Origin: Alphaproteobacteria bacterium
GTDB lineage: Bacteria; Pseudomonadota; Alphaproteobacteria; Sphingomonadales; Sphingomonadaceae
Reading direction: 5' to 3'
Assembly: GCA_030431875.1 (NCBI GenBank)
Contig: JAUIIG010000008.1
Span: 1-64,000 of the forward strand
DNA length: 64,000 nt
Shown: piece by piece, positions 10,015 through 20,644 of the stretch
Numbering within the stretch: the first letter of the stretch is position 1
How the letters are laid out: each line of letters starts with the position of its first letter
The notes under the pieces: generated by a model
Told to the model about the DNA's origin: nothing
Seen by the model: only the letters and a program-made list of their open reading frames with translations
Databases searched by the model: none
Program-made: the position numbers and the translations under genes

Positions 10015-11868
10015 ATGAGTTCCTTTGATGTCATCACGGTAGGCGGCGGACACGCCGGGGCCGAAGCTGCTGCTGCAGCTGCGCGCATGGGCGTGCGCTC
10101 GGCATTGGTGACATTCGATGCCGCAACGCTGGGTGCGATGAGCTGCAACCCGGCTATTGGCGGCCTCGGCAAGGGACACCTCGTGCGCGAGGTCGACGCT
10201 TTTGACGGCTTGCTGGGCAGGGCAGCAGACGCAGGCGCGATCCACTACCGCATGCTCAACCGTTCGAAGGGTAGCGCTGTCCAAGGCCCGCGCGTCCAGG
10301 CGGATCGCAAGCTGTTCCGCCGTGCAGTACAGGCCATGCTCAAGGCGCAGGAGAACCTCCGTGTTGTCGAGGGTGAAGCGGCGGAACTGATCCTCGAGGG
10401 TGATCGTGTCGTCGGCGTTCGCCTCGCTGATGGGAGCGAACTGCGCGCCAAGGCGGTAATCCTGTGTACGGGTACTTTTCTTGGAGGTACGCTTTTCCGC
10501 GGCGAAGAACGCTTCGAGGGAGGGCGTATCGGCGAGAATTCGGCGCAAAAGCTGGCGGCGCAGTTGCGCGGGGCAGAGCTGCCCATGGCGCGGCTCAAGA
10601 CTGGTACGCCACCGCGCCTTGATGGCCGCACCATCGATTGGGCGCGCTTGCAGGAGCAGCCGTCTGACGCTGAATTCTGGACCATGTCGCCACTCACACG
10701 GGAGCGAGTAAACCCGCAGGTCTTCTGCGCCATCACCCGCACGAACCCCGTGGCGCACGCCATCATTGCCGAGAACCTCGACCGCTCACCCCTGTTTACG
10801 GGCGCAATCGACGCTGCAGGCCCGCGTTATTGCCCTTCTATCGAGGACAAGATCCACCGCTTTGCGGACCGCGACGGACACCAGGTCTTCCTCGAACCCG
10901 AGGGTCTCGACACGCACCTCGTCTATCCCAACGGCATCAGCACTTCGCTGCCGGTCGATGTCCAGCTTGCTATGTTGCGCGCCATGGAGGGGTTGGAGCA
11001 GGTGGTGATGGAAGTGCCGGGCTATGCGGTGGAGTATGACCATATCGACCCGCGCGCGCTGGGGCCGGACTTGCAGCTCAAGGCCATGCCGGGCCTCTAT
11101 TGCGCCGGGCAGATCAATGGCACCACCGGCTACGAGGAGGCGGCTGCACAGGGCCTCGTTGCAGGGATGCACGCCGCCGGCGCGGTGCTGGATCGCGCCC
11201 CGCCAGCCATTGACAGGGCCAACAGCTATATGGCGGTGATGATCGACGATCTCACCCTGCATGGCGTGAGCGAGCCCTACCGCATGCTCACCGCTCGTGC
11301 CGAATATCGCCTGCGCCTGCGGGCGAACAATGCCACCACACGCCTGACACCCTTGGCGCTGGAGGTAGGCTGTGTGGGCAAGGAGAGGGCTGAATGGTTT
11401 GCCAGGCGCGAGACCGAGTGTTCCACGTGGAACAAGGCGCTTGATCGCGTTGTCCCAGCGACCGAGCTGTCGGACGCCGGACTACCGGTAAAGCGCGACG
11501 CCGGGCGCAAGACGCTGTGGGACTGGCTGTCTCTGCCCAATCTCTCCCTTGCGGTGCTTGCACCATGGCTGCCGGCCGAATGTGATCCGGCCAGCGACAT
11601 GGCCGCAGAACTGGCTGAGGATGCCGCCTATGCACCCTATCTCGCGCGCCAGGACGCCGAATTGCGGGACTTACGCAGCAGCGAAGCACTGGTGCTGGGT
11701 GACGACTTCCCCTTTGCCGATGTCCCTGGACTATCCAATGAAATGGTCGAACGCCTTTCCAGCGCCCGGCCACACAACCTTGCAGCTGCAGGTCGGGTGC
11801 GTGGGATTACCCCTGCAGCGCTCGCCGCCTTGCTGGTCCACGCCAAGCGCAGGAGCCAAGCCGCGTGA
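10015..11868 (+). CDS. mnmG: tRNA uridine-5-carboxymethylaminomethyl(34) synthesis enzyme MnmG
   Basis: [43 protein letters not shown]. Confidence 0.97.
   Translation: MSSFDVITVGGGHAGAEAAAAAARMGVRSALVTFDAATLGAMSCNPAIGGLGKGHLVREVDAFDGLLGRAADAGAIHYRMLNRSKGSAVQGPRVQADRKLFRRAVQAMLKAQENLRVVEGEAAELILEGDRVVGVRLADGSELRAKAVILCTGTFLGGTLFRGEERFEGGRIGENSAQKLAAQLRGAELPMARLKTGTPPRLDGRTIDWARLQEQPSDAEFWTMSPLTRERVNPQVFCAITRTNPVAHAIIAENLDRSPLFTGAIDAAGPRYCPSIEDKIHRFADRDGHQVFLEPEGLDTHLVYPNGISTSLPVDVQLAMLRAMEGLEQVVMEVPGYAVEYDHIDPRALGPDLQLKAMPGLYCAGQINGTTGYEEAAAQGLVAGMHAAGAVLDRAPPAIDRANSYMAVMIDDLTLHGVSEPYRMLTARAEYRLRLRANNATTRLTPLALEVGCVGKERAEWFARRETECSTWNKALDRVVPATELSDAGLPVKRDAGRKTLWDWLSLPNLSLAVLAPWLPAECDPASDMAAELAEDAAYAPYLARQDAELRDLRSSEALVLGDDFPFADVPGLSNEMVERLSSARPHNLAAAGRVRGITPAALAALLVHAKRRSQAA
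11419..11434. promoter_or_regulatory. parS: parS-like site within mnmG
   Basis: TGTTCCACGTGGAACA, 16-bp perfect palindrome. Confidence 0.85.
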
Positions 11869-12482
11869 TCGAGAGTGAAGAAGCCGCTCGCCAGTTCTGT
11901 GCCGCACGTTGCGATGCAGAGGGCATGGCGCGCCTGGACCGGTTCATCCCCATGCTGGTGGAGGAGAATAGCCGGCAGAACCTTGTCTCCAGAGCCAGCC
12001 TTGATGCGGTCTGGACGCGGCACATGGCGGACAGCCTGCAATTGCTGGACCACGTGCCGGACAATGCCGGGCTTTGGCTCGATCTGGGGAGTGGGGCGGG
12101 CTTCCCGGGGCTTGCAATCGCCCTTGCGCGGCCTGACTGGCCGATGATGCTGGTCGAATCACGCAAGCGCCGGGTCGAGTGGCTGGAGCGCATCTGTGCC
12201 GAATTCGGCCTCGAGAACTGCCAGGTTGCGGGTTCGCGGCTCGAAAATGTGGAAACATGCCCAGCAGGCGTAATCACCGCGCGAGCCTTCGCTCCGCTTG
12301 GTAAACTTCTCGACTTATCCTCGCGCTTTTCCACACCGTCCACCGCATGGTTGTTGCCCAAGGGGCGTTCGGGGGCGATTGAATTGTCTGAGCAGCCTGC
12401 AGCGATTCGTTCGATGTTCCACGTGGAACAATCCGCCACGGACCCAGGGGCAGCTATTTTGGTCGCAAAAGGCCAAGTTTAA
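11865..12482 (+). CDS. rsmG: 16S rRNA (guanine(527)-N7)-methyltransferase RsmG
   Basis: [32 protein letters not shown]. Confidence 0.95.
   Translation: MIESEEAARQFCAARCDAEGMARLDRFIPMLVEENSRQNLVSRASLDAVWTRHMADSLQLLDHVPDNAGLWLDLGSGAGFPGLAIALARPDWPMMLVESRKRRVEWLERICAEFGLENCQVAGSRLENVETCPAGVITARAFAPLGKLLDLSSRFSTPSTAWLLPKGRSGAIELSEQPAAIRSMFHVEQSATDPGAAILVAKGQV
12415..12430. promoter_or_regulatory. parS: parS-like site within rsmG
   Basis: TGTTCCACGTGGAACA, 16-bp perfect palindrome. Confidence 0.85.
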
Positions 12483-12502
12483 GCAGGGAGGCCCCAACGA
12501 CC

Positions 12503-13279
12503 ATGATCGTCATCGCCATCGCCAACCAGAAGGGCGGGGTCGGCAAGACTACCTCTGCCATCAATATCGCGACTGCCATGGCCGCGAGCGGCTGGCGGAC
12601 GCTGCTGATCGATCTGGACCCGCAGGGCAATGCCTCGACCGGCGTGGGGCTGGGCGCCGCACAGCGCGACCTTTCGAGCTATGACGTGCTGGTCGACGAG
12701 CTGCCGGTTTCCGAGTGCTACGTTGCTTCGACGATCCCCGGTCTCGACCTCGTTCCCGCCACGGTGGACCTGAGCGGTGCCGAGGTGGAACTGGTCGGCG
12801 TCGATGACCGTACCCAGCGCCTGAAGCGCGCGCTGGACGCCCACAAGGGCCATGACATCGCTTTTATCGACTGTCCGCCGTCGCTGGGACTGCTGACGCT
12901 CAACGCGCTCTGTGCCGCCGATACCCTGCTGGTGCCGCTGCAGTGCGAATTCTTCGCGCTGGAGGGCCTCAGCCAGCTTCTCCAGACCGTGGAGCAGGTG
13001 CAGCAGCGCTTTAATCCCGATCTCGGCATTGTTGGCATTGCCCTCACCATGTTCGATCGCCGCAACCGCCTGACCGACCAGGTGGCGGATGACGTGCGCG
13101 AATGCCTGGGCGATCTGGTGTTCGAATCAGTGATTCCGCGCAACGTGCGCCTGTCCGAAGCGCCTAGCCACGGCTTGCCGGCGTTGATCTACGACCATTC
13201 CTGCCCCGGCAGCCGCGCCTACATGGCGCTGGCGCGAGAGCTGATTGGTCGCCTGCCTGCTGAAAGGGTTGCCGCATGA
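12503..13279 (+). CDS. parA: Chromosome partitioning ATPase ParA
   Basis: AIANQKGGVGKTTSAINIATAMA deviant Walker A. Confidence 0.97.
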   Translation: MIVIAIANQKGGVGKTTSAINIATAMAASGWRTLLIDLDPQGNASTGVGLGAAQRDLSSYDVLVDELPVSECYVASTIPGLDLVPATVDLSGAEVELVGVDDRTQRLKRALDAHKGHDIAFIDCPPSLGLLTLNALCAADTLLVPLQCEFFALEGLSQLLQTVEQVQQRFNPDLGIVGIALTMFDRRNRLTDQVADDVRECLGDLVFESVIPRNVRLSEAPSHGLPALIYDHSCPGSRAYMALARELIGRLPAERVAA

Positions 13280-14247
13280 GCAACGACAACGAAACCACCA
13301 GTCGCAGCACCGCTGGTCGCCGCAAGCTCGGCAAGGGCCTTGGCGCCCTGATGGGCGAGGTAAAGCGAGAAGAACCGCTGGTGGCGGCGCGTCCTGCCGG
13401 GGGAACCGCCGGGACTACGGCAGAGGGAAGCACCCCGCGTGCTGACGGTCTTGCCAATATTGCCGTTGCCGACATTGCCCCGCATCCGGACCAGCCGCGC
13501 CGTCACTTCGACGAAGCGGCACTGGCAGAGCTGGCGGCCTCGATCGCTTCGCGGGGGGTAATCCAGCCGGTGATCGTTCGCCCAACGGAAGGCGGCAAGT
13601 ACCAGCTGGTGGCTGGTGAACGTCGCTGGCGCGCCTCGCAGAAGGCGCAACTCCATGAAATTCCAGCATTAATTCGCGATCTAAGCGAGCGTGACGTCAT
13701 GGCGCTGGCGCTGATCGAGAACGTGCAGCGCGAAGACCTGAACCCGGTTGAGGAGGCGCGGGCATACCAGCGCCTAGCTGAGCTCGAATCCATGACCCAG
13801 GCCGATATTGCCGGCCTGGTCGAGAAGTCGCGCAGCCACGTGGCAAACCTGGTGCGCCTGTTGCAGTTGCCGGAAGGCGTGCTCGATCACCTCGAGGCCG
13901 GGCGGCTGGACATGGGGCACGCCCGCGCGCTGATCGGTCTCGACAATGCAGCCGAGCTGGCGGACAGGGCGGTGAAGGACGGCCTCACCGTGCGCGACGT
14001 CGAAAAGCTGGCGCGCAAGGCGAAGAATGGCGGCGAAGGTCCCACGCGGCGCCAGGCGCGCCCGTCGCGAGATCCGGCGCAGGACGCCGATATTGCTGCG
14101 GTGGAGAACCACTTGCAGGAATTCCTCGGCCTGCCGGTCAAGATCACCACCGATGCCGACCCGCGTTCGGGTTCGGTCACGGTGAAGTTCCGCACGCTGG
14201 ACCAGCTGGACCTGGTGTGCCAGCGCCTGACTGGCGGCGGTATCTGA
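13276..14247 (+). CDS. parB: Chromosome partitioning protein ParB
   Basis: KLGKGLGALMGE, HPDQPRRHFDEAALAELAASI, YQLVAGERRWRAS. Confidence 0.97.
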   Translation: MSNDNETTSRSTAGRRKLGKGLGALMGEVKREEPLVAARPAGGTAGTTAEGSTPRADGLANIAVADIAPHPDQPRRHFDEAALAELAASIASRGVIQPVIVRPTEGGKYQLVAGERRWRASQKAQLHEIPALIRDLSERDVMALALIENVQREDLNPVEEARAYQRLAELESMTQADIAGLVEKSRSHVANLVRLLQLPEGVLDHLEAGRLDMGHARALIGLDNAAELADRAVKDGLTVRDVEKLARKAKNGGEGPTRRQARPSRDPAQDADIAAVENHLQEFLGLPVKITTDADPRSGSVTVKFRTLDQLDLVCQRLTGGGI

Positions 14248-14313
14248 ATTATATCATAGGGTTAGGACGAACCGGAGTTGCGCTGCGCAACTTTGGGCCG
14301 CCACCGATACCGC

Positions 14314-15306
14314 TCAGTTGATCGGTGTGATCTTGCCTGCTGGTTCTGGTGCCGGCTGCGGACGGGGGCGCGGCGGAATCTCGCGGCGAGCGGGCGGCGT
14401 GACTTCCACTTCCACCCATTCCTCGCGCACCGTGGTAGTGCATTCGGGACCATGGCGATGGCCGCGTTGCCCGTGCATGGGGCCATGCATGGGAACGCCG
14501 CCCATCTGCACCATCATCACCGGCTGCATCTGGCCGTAATAACCGGCACCACCGCTCATTTCGTAGCGGCGGAGGTAGGCGTCGCAATAACGCGCGGCGT
14601 AGACCTCGTCCGCGCTCGGACCGCGGCGACCGTCACCGTCGACAGCATCACCGATCACTGCGCCAGCAATCCCGCCAAGGCCTGCGCCGACAACGGTGCC
14701 GAGCAGGCGATCGCCGCTGCCGGCAATGCGGTTGCCGGCCACGCCGCCAACGACAGCACCCAGCAGGCCCCCGACGAGGTCACCATCGCCGCCACGGTCT
14801 TCGTAATAGCCATAGTCACCGCCACCCATGACGAGGCGACAGTCCGCCAGCCATGCTTCGCGTTCGGCAAGGGTGTAGCCGAGACGGCCGTCGGGCGATG
14901 CACTCAGTCCATGCGGGTTGCGGTGGCGCTCGATTTCGATCTCGTAATGGCCGTCACCGGCGTGCCAGCCGTGCACTTCGTCCAGTTCCAGCATCTGCCC
15001 GTCGTCGGAGATGAAGCGGCCCTCGCCGATAAAGGTACCGATATAGCGGCCTTCCAGCACTTCGCCGTCCTGGGTGGTGTAGGTGCCGTTCCACATGCCG
15101 CGCCAGGTCTGGTCGTCCTGCCAGTGGCCCTGCCAGTCGCCTTCGTAGGTACCTTCATGCGCTTCGGCGGTAATCACCTCGTGGCGGTCCCCGTGATGAC
15201 CGGCATGCGGGCCGTCGTGCGCAGCGGCGGGAGCGGCCATGGTTGCAGCAGCAACACCGGCGAGGAACAGGGTGGAACGGATCGACATGGCGAGCTTAAT
15301 CCTCAT
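14314..15306 (-). CDS. Secreted glycine-zipper protein
   Basis: Signal peptide; GGLLGAVVGGVAGNRIAGSGDRLLGTVVGAGLGGIAGAVIGDAVDG. Confidence 0.75.
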   Translation of the reverse strand: MRIKLAMSIRSTLFLAGVAAATMAAPAAAHDGPHAGHHGDRHEVITAEAHEGTYEGDWQGHWQDDQTWRGMWNGTYTTQDGEVLEGRYIGTFIGEGRFISDDGQMLELDEVHGWHAGDGHYEIEIERHRNPHGLSASPDGRLGYTLAEREAWLADCRLVMGGGDYGYYEDRGGDGDLVGGLLGAVVGGVAGNRIAGSGDRLLGTVVGAGLGGIAGAVIGDAVDGDGRRGPSADEVYAARYCDAYLRRYEMSGGAGYYGQMQPVMMVQMGGVPMHGPMHGQRGHRHGPECTTTVREEWVEVEVTPPARREIPPRPRPQPAPEPAGKITPIN

Positions 15307-15410
15307 GCGGAATCGGGCCTTGGCCCAGTTAACCCCGCATTTACCTTGATAATCCGCAGAATCCCAAGCGTTCCGCCCGGAATGTCCCGTTACGGTGCAA
15401 GAATCGCCGA

Positions 15411-15893
15411 TCAGATCCGCATGGCCAGCATGGCTGCCAGCGCTTCGATCCCTGCCTGGTCTTCCGCATCGAAGCGCGCGAGATCAGGGCTGTCGAGGTC
15501 GATCACGCCGACGACTTCGCCATAGCGCTTGATCGGCACCACCAGTTCGGATCGGCTGGCGGTATCGCAGGCGATATGACCGGGGAAGGCGTGGACGTCC
15601 TCCACCAGCTGGGTTTCGCCGCTCTGCGCGGCGGTACCGCAGACACCCACGCCCAAGGGAATGCGGATGCAGGCCGGGCGGCCGACGAAGGGGCCAAGCA
15701 CAAGCTCGCCGCCCACCATGCGGTAAAAGCCGGTCCAGTTGCAGTCGGGCAGGAACTCGCCCAACAGGGCGGCAACATTGGCCATATTGGCCACGGCATC
15801 AGGTTCGTCGGCGGTCAGCGCCTCGGCGGCAGACAGCAGGTCACGGTAAAGATCGGCCTTTGCGGCACCTTCGGCGGGTCGGAAATCGAACAT
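15411..15893 (-). CDS. GAF domain protein, likely free methionine-(R)-sulfoxide reductase
   Basis: CNWTGFYRMVGGELVLGPFVGRPACIRIPLGVGVCGTAAQSGETQLVEDVHAFPGHIACD. Confidence 0.88.
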   Translation of the reverse strand: MFDFRPAEGAAKADLYRDLLSAAEALTADEPDAVANMANVAALLGEFLPDCNWTGFYRMVGGELVLGPFVGRPACIRIPLGVGVCGTAAQSGETQLVEDVHAFPGHIACDTASRSELVVPIKRYGEVVGVIDLDSPDLARFDAEDQAGIEALAAMLAMRI

Positions 15894-15954
15894 GTCCGCC
15901 CCCTAGCGGGCAAATCCATTGCCGCAAAGCCGCGTGTCGCCTAATCCAGCCGTC

Positions 15955-17415
15955 ATGCGCATTCTCAAGAAGATCCTCATCGCCCTCCTCATCATCCTGT
16001 TGCTCGGGGCCGCCGTTATCTGGTGGCTGATGCAGGGTGAGCCCGCCACCATCTCGCTGGAAGAGACCACTGGCACCGATCCTACGCTGGTCGAGCCTGA
16101 TCCGCAGACGGTGCCTACGGTAGAGATCGCCGAACCGATCGGCTGGGCCGAAGGGGAGGCCCCGATTCCGGGCGAAGGCCTCGAGGTTAACCGTTTTGCC
16201 GAGGGGCTGGACCATCCGCGTGTGATCTACACCATGCCCAATGGCGACGTGCTGGTGACCCAGGCCCGGGCCCCGAATACGGAGGTCACGGGCGGCTGGT
16301 TGACCAATTTCGTTGCCTCGATCCTGTTCAGCGAGGCTGGCTCTGCCGGTGAATCGCCCAACCAGCTGATCCTGCTGCGCGATACCGATGCCGATGGCGT
16401 GGCCGACGAACGGCACGTGTTGCGCGAAGACGATCTCGATTCGCCTTCGGGCATCGCCTGGAACGATGGCAACCTCTACATCGCCAACCACGACGAGCTG
16501 CTGCGCTTCGACTATGAAATGGGCGCTAATGCCGTGACTGGTGCCCCGGAGAAGCTGGCTGACCTGCCGGCTGCCGGCAATCACTGGATGCGCAATATCG
16601 TGCTCTCGCCCAGCGGGGAGAGCCTTTACGTCGCCGTCGGCTCTGCCTCCAACATCGGCGAAGGCGGGATGGAGATCGAGGAAGCTCGCGCGGCGATCCA
16701 CGAACTTTACCTCGAAACCGGCATGGCCCGCCTTTACGGCGCAGGCCTGCGCAACCCCAACGGCATGGCGTGGAACCCGTGGACGGGCGAACTTTGGACC
16801 ACGGTGAACGAGCGCGACATGCTCGGCTCGGACCTGGTACCGGACTACCTGACCAACGTGCCGATAGGTGCGCACTACGGCTGGCCGTGGTTCTACTATG
16901 GCAACCGCATCGATGACCGGGTGGATAGCGCCTACGGCATCAACCCCGACTACGTCCGCAATCCCGAATATGCCATGGGCGCACACGTCGCCGCGCTCGG
17001 CCTCGTCTTCACCGAGGAAGGCACCACCATGGGACCGAACTTTGGCCCGGGCGCCTTCGTGGCGCGTCACGGTTCGTGGAACCGCCTGCCACCGTCGGGC
17101 TATGACGTGGTCTTCGTGAACTTCACCGATCGCGGCAGTCCCGAAGGCCTGCCGGTGCCGGTGCTGACGGGCTTCCTGACCGGGGAGGGACAGACCCGCG
17201 GCCGCCCGACCTGGGTCGCGTGGGACCGGACCGGGGCCCTGCTGGTGAGTGACGACACGGGCAATATCATCTGGCGAGTCACCGCACCGGGCGCCGAGGG
17301 GGCATCGGCGATCGAGCGCAACACTGGCGAGCCGCTGCCGCCGCGCCGCGAGCTGATCGGTGATCCGGCCCGCGCTTTCGAGGAAGGCGCGGTCTCGATG
17401 GAAGATATCTTCTGA
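15955..17415 (+). CDS. PQQ-dependent sugar dehydrogenase (sorbosone dehydrogenase/GDH-B-like)
   Basis: GLDHPRVIYTMPNGDVLVTQA, YGAGLRNPNGMAWNPWTGELWTTVNERD; N-terminal TM segment. Confidence 0.88.
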   Translation: MRILKKILIALLIILLLGAAVIWWLMQGEPATISLEETTGTDPTLVEPDPQTVPTVEIAEPIGWAEGEAPIPGEGLEVNRFAEGLDHPRVIYTMPNGDVLVTQARAPNTEVTGGWLTNFVASILFSEAGSAGESPNQLILLRDTDADGVADERHVLREDDLDSPSGIAWNDGNLYIANHDELLRFDYEMGANAVTGAPEKLADLPAAGNHWMRNIVLSPSGESLYVAVGSASNIGEGGMEIEEARAAIHELYLETGMARLYGAGLRNPNGMAWNPWTGELWTTVNERDMLGSDLVPDYLTNVPIGAHYGWPWFYYGNRIDDRVDSAYGINPDYVRNPEYAMGAHVAALGLVFTEEGTTMGPNFGPGAFVARHGSWNRLPPSGYDVVFVNFTDRGSPEGLPVPVLTGFLTGEGQTRGRPTWVAWDRTGALLVSDDTGNIIWRVTAPGAEGASAIERNTGEPLPPRRELIGDPARAFEEGAVSMEDIF

Positions 17416-17431
17416 GGGCTAGCCCAAGTAG

Positions 17432-18271
17432 TCAGTCGAGCGTCTTGCCGGCGCGTCCGGCGAGCTCGGTAATGAAGTGCCAGGCCACACGGCCCGAGCG
17501 CGCGCCGCGCCGCTTAGACCATTCCAGCGCTTCGGCTTCGTCGAGTTCCAGCCCGAATTCCGCTGCATAGCCGCGCACAATCGCAAGATAATCGTCCTGG
17601 CTGGCGTTGTGAAAGCCGAGCGACAGCCCGAACCGGTCTGCCAGGGCGAGGTTGTCATCCACCGCGTCACGCGGGTTGATCGGGTCGTCCTGCTCGCTGG
17701 CGTGCCGCGCGAGGATGGCGCGGCGGTTGGACGTAACGGCAATGCGCACGTTGTCCGGGCGTGCTTCCACACCGCCATCTAGCCACGAACGCAAGTGCCG
17801 CGGCGAAACCGTGTCACCCTCCGCAAACCCGAGGTCGTCGATATAGACGAGGAAATTACGCTCGATTCCAGATAGTTGTGCGAACAGCGCGGGGAGCGAC
17901 GTCACGGCGTCCGTTGCCACCTGCACCAGGGCGATATTGCCGCCGCTGGCCTGGGCATCGGCCACGGCGGAGCGCACCGTCGCTGACTTGCCCATGCCGC
18001 GCGCGCCCCACAGCAGCATGTCGTGCGCCGGATGGCCGGCTGCCATCCGCGCGACATTTTCGGTGACGGCCGCCTTCTGCTTGTCGATCCCGCGCAGCAA
18101 GCCAAGCGCTGGGGCATCAATTGCGGGGACACCGCGCGCGCCGCTCTGGTCCCAGACATAGGCCGGAAATGCTTTCCAGTCGGCACTTCGGGACGCCGCG
18201 GGCGAAAGCCGCTCGAGCGCGTCGGCAATGCGGGCGAGGAGTTGGGCTTGGTCTTCCATCGACTTCGTCAC
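17432..18271 (-). CDS. DUF815-type AAA ATPase
   Basis: MLLWGARGMGKSATVRSAV, LVYIDDLGF, IAVTSNRRAILARHASEQDDPIN. Confidence 0.85.
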   Translation of the reverse strand: MTKSMEDQAQLLARIADALERLSPAASRSADWKAFPAYVWDQSGARGVPAIDAPALGLLRGIDKQKAAVTENVARMAAGHPAHDMLLWGARGMGKSATVRSAVADAQASGGNIALVQVATDAVTSLPALFAQLSGIERNFLVYIDDLGFAEGDTVSPRHLRSWLDGGVEARPDNVRIAVTSNRRAILARHASEQDDPINPRDAVDDNLALADRFGLSLGFHNASQDDYLAIVRGYAAEFGLELDEAEALEWSKRRGARSGRVAWHFITELAGRAGKTLD

Positions 18272-18285
18272 TATAGGCGGGCGTA

Positions 18286-19242
18286 ATGAGCGGCAAGCAA
18301 CACCTCCTCCCGCCCGATGATGCGGGCATTGCCCGTGCAGCCGAATTGCTGCGCGGTGGCGGTCTCGTCGCCATGCCGACGGAGACCGTTTACGGCCTCG
18401 CCGCGCGTGCAGACAGCACGCAAGCAGTGGCCGAGATTTACCGCACCAAGGGTCGGCCGGACTTCAACCCCCTGATCGTCCATGTCGCCTCGCTCGACAT
18501 GGCGCGCCAGTTAGCGGATTACGATGCGGTCGCGGAAGATCTCGCCGCGCGCTACTGGCCGGGACCACTCACCCTCGTGCTACCCTTGCGCGAAGGCGCC
18601 GCCATCGCCCCGGCTGTCACGGCAGGCTTGCCGACCATCGCCTTGCGCCAGCCGGCCCACCCACTTGCCTCGCGCCTGCTGGGAGAACTCCGGTTGCCGG
18701 TAGCAGCGCCTTCGGCGAATCGCAGCGGCGCGCTCAGTCCCACGCGGCCCGAACACGTGCTGCAAAGCTTTGGCGAGGCATGCCCGCCGGTCCTGGACGG
18801 TGGTGCCTGCGATGCAGGGCTTGAATCGACGATCGTGGCCGTGCGCCCCGCAGGCGGCTGGAAGCTGCTGCGTCCGGGGCCCGTCACGCGGGAAGAACTG
18901 CAAGCGTTGCTGGGTTCCGAACAAGAGTCGCGCGGCGCAACTACCGCATCTCCGCTGGTGGAATCACCGGGCCAGCTGGCAGCGCATTATTCGCCGGGCA
19001 AGCCGGTGCACCTGCACCGCCGCGAACCCGTACGCGGCACCTTCATGATCGGCTTTGGCGACATTGCGGGTGACGTGAACCTCTCGCCCAGTGGCGACAA
19101 GGCCGAAGCGGCGGCACGGCTTTACGAGTGCCTGCACCTGGCGGCCGCCTCCGACAAGGAGGCGATCTCGGTAGCGGAGATTGGCTCCGAGGGGCTCGGC
19201 CGCGCCATCAATGACCGGTTGGAACGCGCTGCGGCGGGTTAG
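18286..19242 (+). CDS. L-threonylcarbamoyladenylate synthase (Sua5/YciO/YrdC)
   Basis: LRGGGLVAMPTETVYGLAARADS, KGRPDFNPLIVHV, PSANRSGALSPT. Confidence 0.93.
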   Translation: MSGKQHLLPPDDAGIARAAELLRGGGLVAMPTETVYGLAARADSTQAVAEIYRTKGRPDFNPLIVHVASLDMARQLADYDAVAEDLAARYWPGPLTLVLPLREGAAIAPAVTAGLPTIALRQPAHPLASRLLGELRLPVAAPSANRSGALSPTRPEHVLQSFGEACPPVLDGGACDAGLESTIVAVRPAGGWKLLRPGPVTREELQALLGSEQESRGATTASPLVESPGQLAAHYSPGKPVHLHRREPVRGTFMIGFGDIAGDVNLSPSGDKAEAAARLYECLHLAAASDKEAISVAEIGSEGLGRAINDRLERAAAG

Positions 19243-19568
19243 TCCTGCGGCTCTGCGGGCAAGCTCGCGCGCAATTCGTCCATCTCTGCCCGCATGGCTA
19301 CGGCTTCACGGCAGGCCCGGTCATCGCCGTCGAGGCAGTCTTCCTGCAATTCCTCGTAGTCTTCGGACAGTTCGCCCAGTCGCTCCTCGCGCCGGCGGAT
19401 CTCGCGTCCGCGCTCGCGGTCGGATTCGTCCTGGCTGGTGGTGGCCCAGTCGGCGGCCTGCGAAGCTGCCCGTACCGGTGCCGTCGCGACGTCAACCACG
19501 GTCTTGGCGATACAGCCGCTCAAGGTGAGGGCGGCAAGCGGCAGGATCATATGCGCAGGTCGAAGCAT
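19239..19568 (-). CDS. Hypothetical lipoprotein
   Basis: LPLAALTLSGCIAKTVVDVATAPVRA lipobox; charged helical C-terminus. Confidence 0.6.
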   Translation of the reverse strand: MLRPAHMILPLAALTLSGCIAKTVVDVATAPVRAASQAADWATTSQDESDRERGREIRRREERLGELSEDYEELQEDCLDGDDRACREAVAMRAEMDELRASLPAEPQD

Positions 19569-19654
19569 TGCGGGCCCAGAATAGCGGTGTTTCCGCCATC
19601 ATGGACCCGCAAGGGGTGGCTGGCAATGCAGCCCTGTTGGCAATCCCTGGGGGA

Positions 19655-19692
19655 GACCGGGGGCAAGGCCTCCTCTTCCTTGGCCCCCGGTC
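19655..19692. terminator. Strong stem-loop (14-bp stem) downstream of the DUF2807 gene, without U-tract
   Basis: GACCGGGGGCAAGG-cctcctctt-CCTTGGCCCCCGGTC, one bulge. Confidence 0.45.
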
Positions 19693-19703
19693 AAGCCGTA
19701 GGC

Positions 19704-20471
19704 CTAGTCTTCGACTTCCTCGCCGTTGCAGACCAGCGAGCCCGAACCCATTGTTTCGGCAGTGCAGGTGGCCGATCCGGTGACGCGTACCTCACCCGAA
19801 CCCATGATCTGCGCCTCGACCTGGCCATCTGAAGCGAATTCCGCATCGCCCGAACCGGCAATCGTCACGTCGGCATTCTCCACCTGCAGCGCGGCCATGT
19901 CGGCGCTGCCGCTGCCCAGGACGTTGAGATCGAGCGTGCCGACCGTGCCTGAAGCTGTCAGCGTTCCGCTGCCGGCGATGGTCACGTCGAGGCTGTCCGC
20001 TGCAACACCCGTGGCCGTGGCCGATCCGGTTCCGGCGATAGTCACGTCGGCATCGCTGCTCAGGCCGTCGGTGCTCAGCGAGCCCGAACCGGCGATCACG
20101 ATGGTGTTGGGGGGCGGCATGGTGACATTGATGGTGGCGCCTTCGCCGCCGGACCAATCGCCGTCGCGCATAACGGCGAAAGTGCCGTCCTCGAGCGAGA
20201 ACCGCAGGTTGTCCTGCGCTTCCTGCGAGCCCTCGACATCGACGGAGAAGTCCTCGCCCGTGGTGATGACCACGGTATCCGGGCCTGCCAGAACGATGCT
20301 CTCCGGAGCATCTCCGCTCATGTCGAGGTCTGCAAGCGGCACGCCTTCCTCGTCGTTGACCCGGACTTCGACGCCATCGCAGGCGGACAGTCCGATCAGG
20401 GCAACCGCAGCGAATGCTCCCGCTGCCTTGCCAAAAACCTTGCCCAAACGCATTCCCACTTCTCCTGTCAT
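19704..20471 (-). CDS. Secreted GIN-domain (DUF2807) repeat protein
   Basis: Repeated DVTIAGSG/ADVTIAGTG units; lipobox-like LIGLSAC. Confidence 0.8.
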   Translation of the reverse strand: MTGEVGMRLGKVFGKAAGAFAAVALIGLSACDGVEVRVNDEEGVPLADLDMSGDAPESIVLAGPDTVVITTGEDFSVDVEGSQEAQDNLRFSLEDGTFAVMRDGDWSGGEGATINVTMPPPNTIVIAGSGSLSTDGLSSDADVTIAGTGSATATGVAADSLDVTIAGSGTLTASGTVGTLDLNVLGSGSADMAALQVENADVTIAGSGDAEFASDGQVEAQIMGSGEVRVTGSATCTAETMGSGSLVCNGEEVED

Positions 20472-20569
20472 TGCGTATTACCGCAGTAATACACAGGAGC
20501 ATGCCCTGAGGCAAAGCCGCTGGTCGACGCGACTCGGTAATTGGCAGAGACAGCCCCGGACAAAGGAAA

Positions 20570-20598
20570 GGGGCCGCTCGCACCCGGCGAACGGCCCC
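20570..20598 (-). terminator. Terminator-like hairpin downstream of carD
   Basis: GGGGCCG...CGGCCCC followed on the minus strand by TTTCCTTTG. Confidence 0.55.
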
Positions 20599-20644
20599 TG
20601 CAACCTTTTCAGGCCTGTTCAGGTCTTCTCGGACCCCGATGGGA

